The translations under genes and the position numbers were made by a program. A stretch of DNA of 64,000 nt from Hortaea werneckii (lineage: Eukaryota > Ascomycota > Dothideomycetes > Mycosphaerellales > Teratosphaeriaceae), in the NCBI GenBank assembly GCA_037044905.1, contig JBAOKB010000020.1, forward strand, positions 1,364,001 to 1,428,000, in the 5' to 3' direction. Below are positions 62,428 to 64,000 of this stretch, in pieces (positions within the stretch are counted from its first letter, which is position 1; each line of letters starts with the position of its first letter). The notes beneath the pieces are model-generated. The model was not told where the DNA came from. It saw nothing but the letters and a program-made list of their open reading frames with translations, and searched no databases.

Positions 62428-64000
62428 ATGAGTCGCAACAACGGCTATGGCGGGCCCAAGTTGCCCAAGTCCTTGCTAGATCAGGTAGGAGGCGGTCACC
62501 GAGTTAACAAGCAGACATCGCGCAAGGATCGAAGGAAAGCAGAACGAGACGAAAAGAAAGCAGCCCGCTCGCGGCCAGCACAAAGACCTGATCGCGCTAG
62601 TCAAAGGGCTCATGTGGACGAGAGCGATGGCGATGACGACGGCTTGGGAGACGAAGATGAGGCGACTCCGCCACCACAGCGCCCTGCTAAGGACGCCAAG
62701 CCTGCGAAGGGTATACTGAAGACGCCGAAGGCCAAAAGGCCAGAGCCAGAGCCAGAGTCAGAATCAGAGACTGGCGAGGAGTTTGAAGAGCCAGACGACG
62801 GAGAAAGCCTACTTGACGACGACGAGCACGATGATGAGGAGGATGAGGGGGCGAAAAGCGACGACTCTTTCACAATCTCTCGTCAAGCGGCAAAAGCTGG
62901 GTTGGGTAATGAGGAAGACGAGATCGCTGCGCTGGAGAGGAAGTTGGGTATGAAGGGCAAAAAGCGCAGCTACGATTTCGGCGATGACGAATTGGACTGG
63001 CTGGTCACTGGCTCTGACAGCGAAGACGGAGGTAGAGGTACAAAGAGAAAGAGGCCAGAGGATTCTAAATGGTTGCGAGACAAGAGAATGAAGGCCAATG
63101 AGCGGAAGGAAGCTGACAGAAGAGAGCCTGAGGACGATGAAAACGACGATGAAGAAGATCTGAGCGGAGGCGATGAACAGGATGAGGACGTGGAAAATCC
63201 ATTTTCTGAAGACGAAATATCGGGCGATGATTTCGAAGGCTTCGACTCGGAGGCAGACGAAGAGGCAGGTGCTTCGGCTCCACCACCGAAACGAGAGCGT
63301 GAGAATCCATATGTCGCTCCAGTGGCAAAGGAAGCAGCGCCGTCGGCAGGAAAATACGTCCCGCCGTCTTTGCGCAAGCCCGCCTCCTCAGACGACGAGG
63401 CCCTCAGGCAGCTTCGGCGGCAAATCCAGGGTCAGCTGAACCGTTTGTCAGAAGCGAACATGCTTTCCATCCTCGCAGCAATCGAGGGAATCTATACCAA
63501 TAATGCTCGACAACACGTCACATCCACACTCGTCGACCTTCTGGTCGGCTTGGTGTCCGACTCGGCCGTACTAAACGACACATTCATCATTCTCCACGCG
63601 GGCTTCTCTGCGGCCCTATACAAGGTTGTTGGCACGGACTTTGGGGCCCAGCTTCTTGAGAAGATTGTGGAGACCTTCGACGCCCACCGCAGTGATGGCG
63701 ACTCAGAAGGCAAGCAGCCTCTAAATCTCATGGCTTTCCTCTCAAGCTTGTACGCTTTCCAAGTCGTTGGCTGTGGCATTGTATTCGACTACATCCGCCT
63801 TCTCCTTGACACCATGTCAGAGAGTAACACAGAGCTCCTTCTCCGCATCATTCGCTCCTCCGGTACTCAACTTCGTGCCGATGACCCAACTGCTTTGAAG
63901 GATATTGTCCTTCTCCTTCAACGCAATGTCGCAGCCGTGGGTGGCGAAGCCAACGTCTCGGTCCGCACCAAGTTCATGATTGAGACGATCAACAATCTCA
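62428..64000 (+). CDS. SGD1: Sgd1/NOM1 MIF4G protein, 5' part
   Basis: Nucleolar MIF4G/MA3 protein needed for 40S rRNA processing; in yeast it is also a suppressor of a glycerol-synthesis defect. The frame is open from ATG 62428 through the right edge of the window (524 codons visible), so the C-terminal MA3 domain is missing. Start: MSRNNGYGGPKLPKSLLDQV, matching the LPKxLLDQVG family signature, then a basic block (SRKDRRKAERDEKKA). A long acidic region with many E/D/S runs includes EEDEIAALERKLGMKGKK and GDDELDWLV. After APSAGKYVPPSLRK the MIF4G domain begins near residue 325 (LRRQIQGQLNRLSEANMLSI, TSTLVDLLVGLVSDSAVLND, FSAALYKVVGTDFGAQLLEK). A GTAGGA after LLDQ could mimic a donor, but the read-through keeps family sequence, so no intron is called. 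Confidence 0.94.
   Translation, partial: MSRNNGYGGPKLPKSLLDQVGGGHRVNKQTSRKDRRKAERDEKKAARSRPAQRPDRASQRAHVDESDGDDDGLGDEDEATPPPQRPAKDAKPAKGILKTPKAKRPEPEPESESETGEEFEEPDDGESLLDDDEHDDEEDEGAKSDDSFTISRQAAKAGLGNEEDEIAALERKLGMKGKKRSYDFGDDELDWLVTGSDSEDGGRGTKRKRPEDSKWLRDKRMKANERKEADRREPEDDENDDEEDLSGGDEQDEDVENPFSEDEISGDDFEGFDSEADEEAGASAPPPKRERENPYVAPVAKEAAPSAGKYVPPSLRKPASSDDEALRQLRRQIQGQLNRLSEANMLSILAAIEGIYTNNARQHVTSTLVDLLVGLVSDSAVLNDTFIILHAGFSAALYKVVGTDFGAQLLEKIVETFDAHRSDGDSEGKQPLNLMAFLSSLYAFQVVGCGIVFDYIRLLLDTMSESNTELLLRIIRSSGTQLRADDPTALKDIVLLLQRNVAAVGGEANVSVRTKFMIETINNL

Overview
The window is nuclear DNA of a filamentous ascomycete (Pezizomycotina), most likely a dothideomycete. The evidence is short GT-AG introns of about 48-90 bases with CTRAC-type branch points, closely packed genes on both strands, a FREQUENCY clock gene, a Zn2Cys6 regulator and a very large group X-type hybrid histidine kinase. 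There are no rRNA genes, CRISPR arrays, transposon ORFs or convincing tRNAs. The species is not identified. Gene models were built by hand: splice sites were chosen where reading phase, branch point and family conservation agreed, and several starts were moved off GTG or TTG codons to the first plausible ATG.

Layout. 1-4.9 kb: the 3' end of a PLC-like phosphodiesterase gene, then a three-exon Zn2Cys6 transcription factor. 4.9-10.9 kb: the circadian gene frq on the minus strand, followed by about 3 kb of upstream DNA with a 13-bp tandem array. 10.9-14.7 kb: a CYSTM-like peptide, the PP2A methyltransferase PPM1 and RNA polymerase subunit RPB5. 15.3-18.9 kb: a ureide pair, with a Dal5-family permease beside allantoicase. 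19.1-29.8 kb: an ankyrin-DIL protein and, divergently, the giant histidine kinase, whose frame breaks once in the GAF region. 30.4-34.2 kb: the Fe-S scaffold ISU1, a beta-lactamase-fold hydrolase and an SR splicing factor with an unusually long first intron. 35-45 kb: an unrecognised protein, a gene-poor 2.3 kb gap, ribosome-biogenesis POL5, a CinA-domain protein and two poorly known genes. 45.5-49.5 kb: mitochondrial HEM14 and LPD1. 50-64 kb: an acidic unknown protein, a DOPA-dioxygenase-like protein, replication factor SLD2, a three-copy repeat region, two large low-complexity proteins, SRP14 and the start of SGD1.

Most genes are housekeeping. The connected stories are clock control (frq and its upstream array), purine/ureide nitrogen use (permease plus allantoicase with GATA-type sites), mitochondrial Fe-S, haem and lipoamide metabolism, and S-phase control (SLD2 with a cluster of ACGCG sites). 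No wholly new system could be demonstrated. The best leads are the frq upstream array, the kinase frameshift, the SLD2 promoter cluster and the 54.7-55.0 kb repeats.
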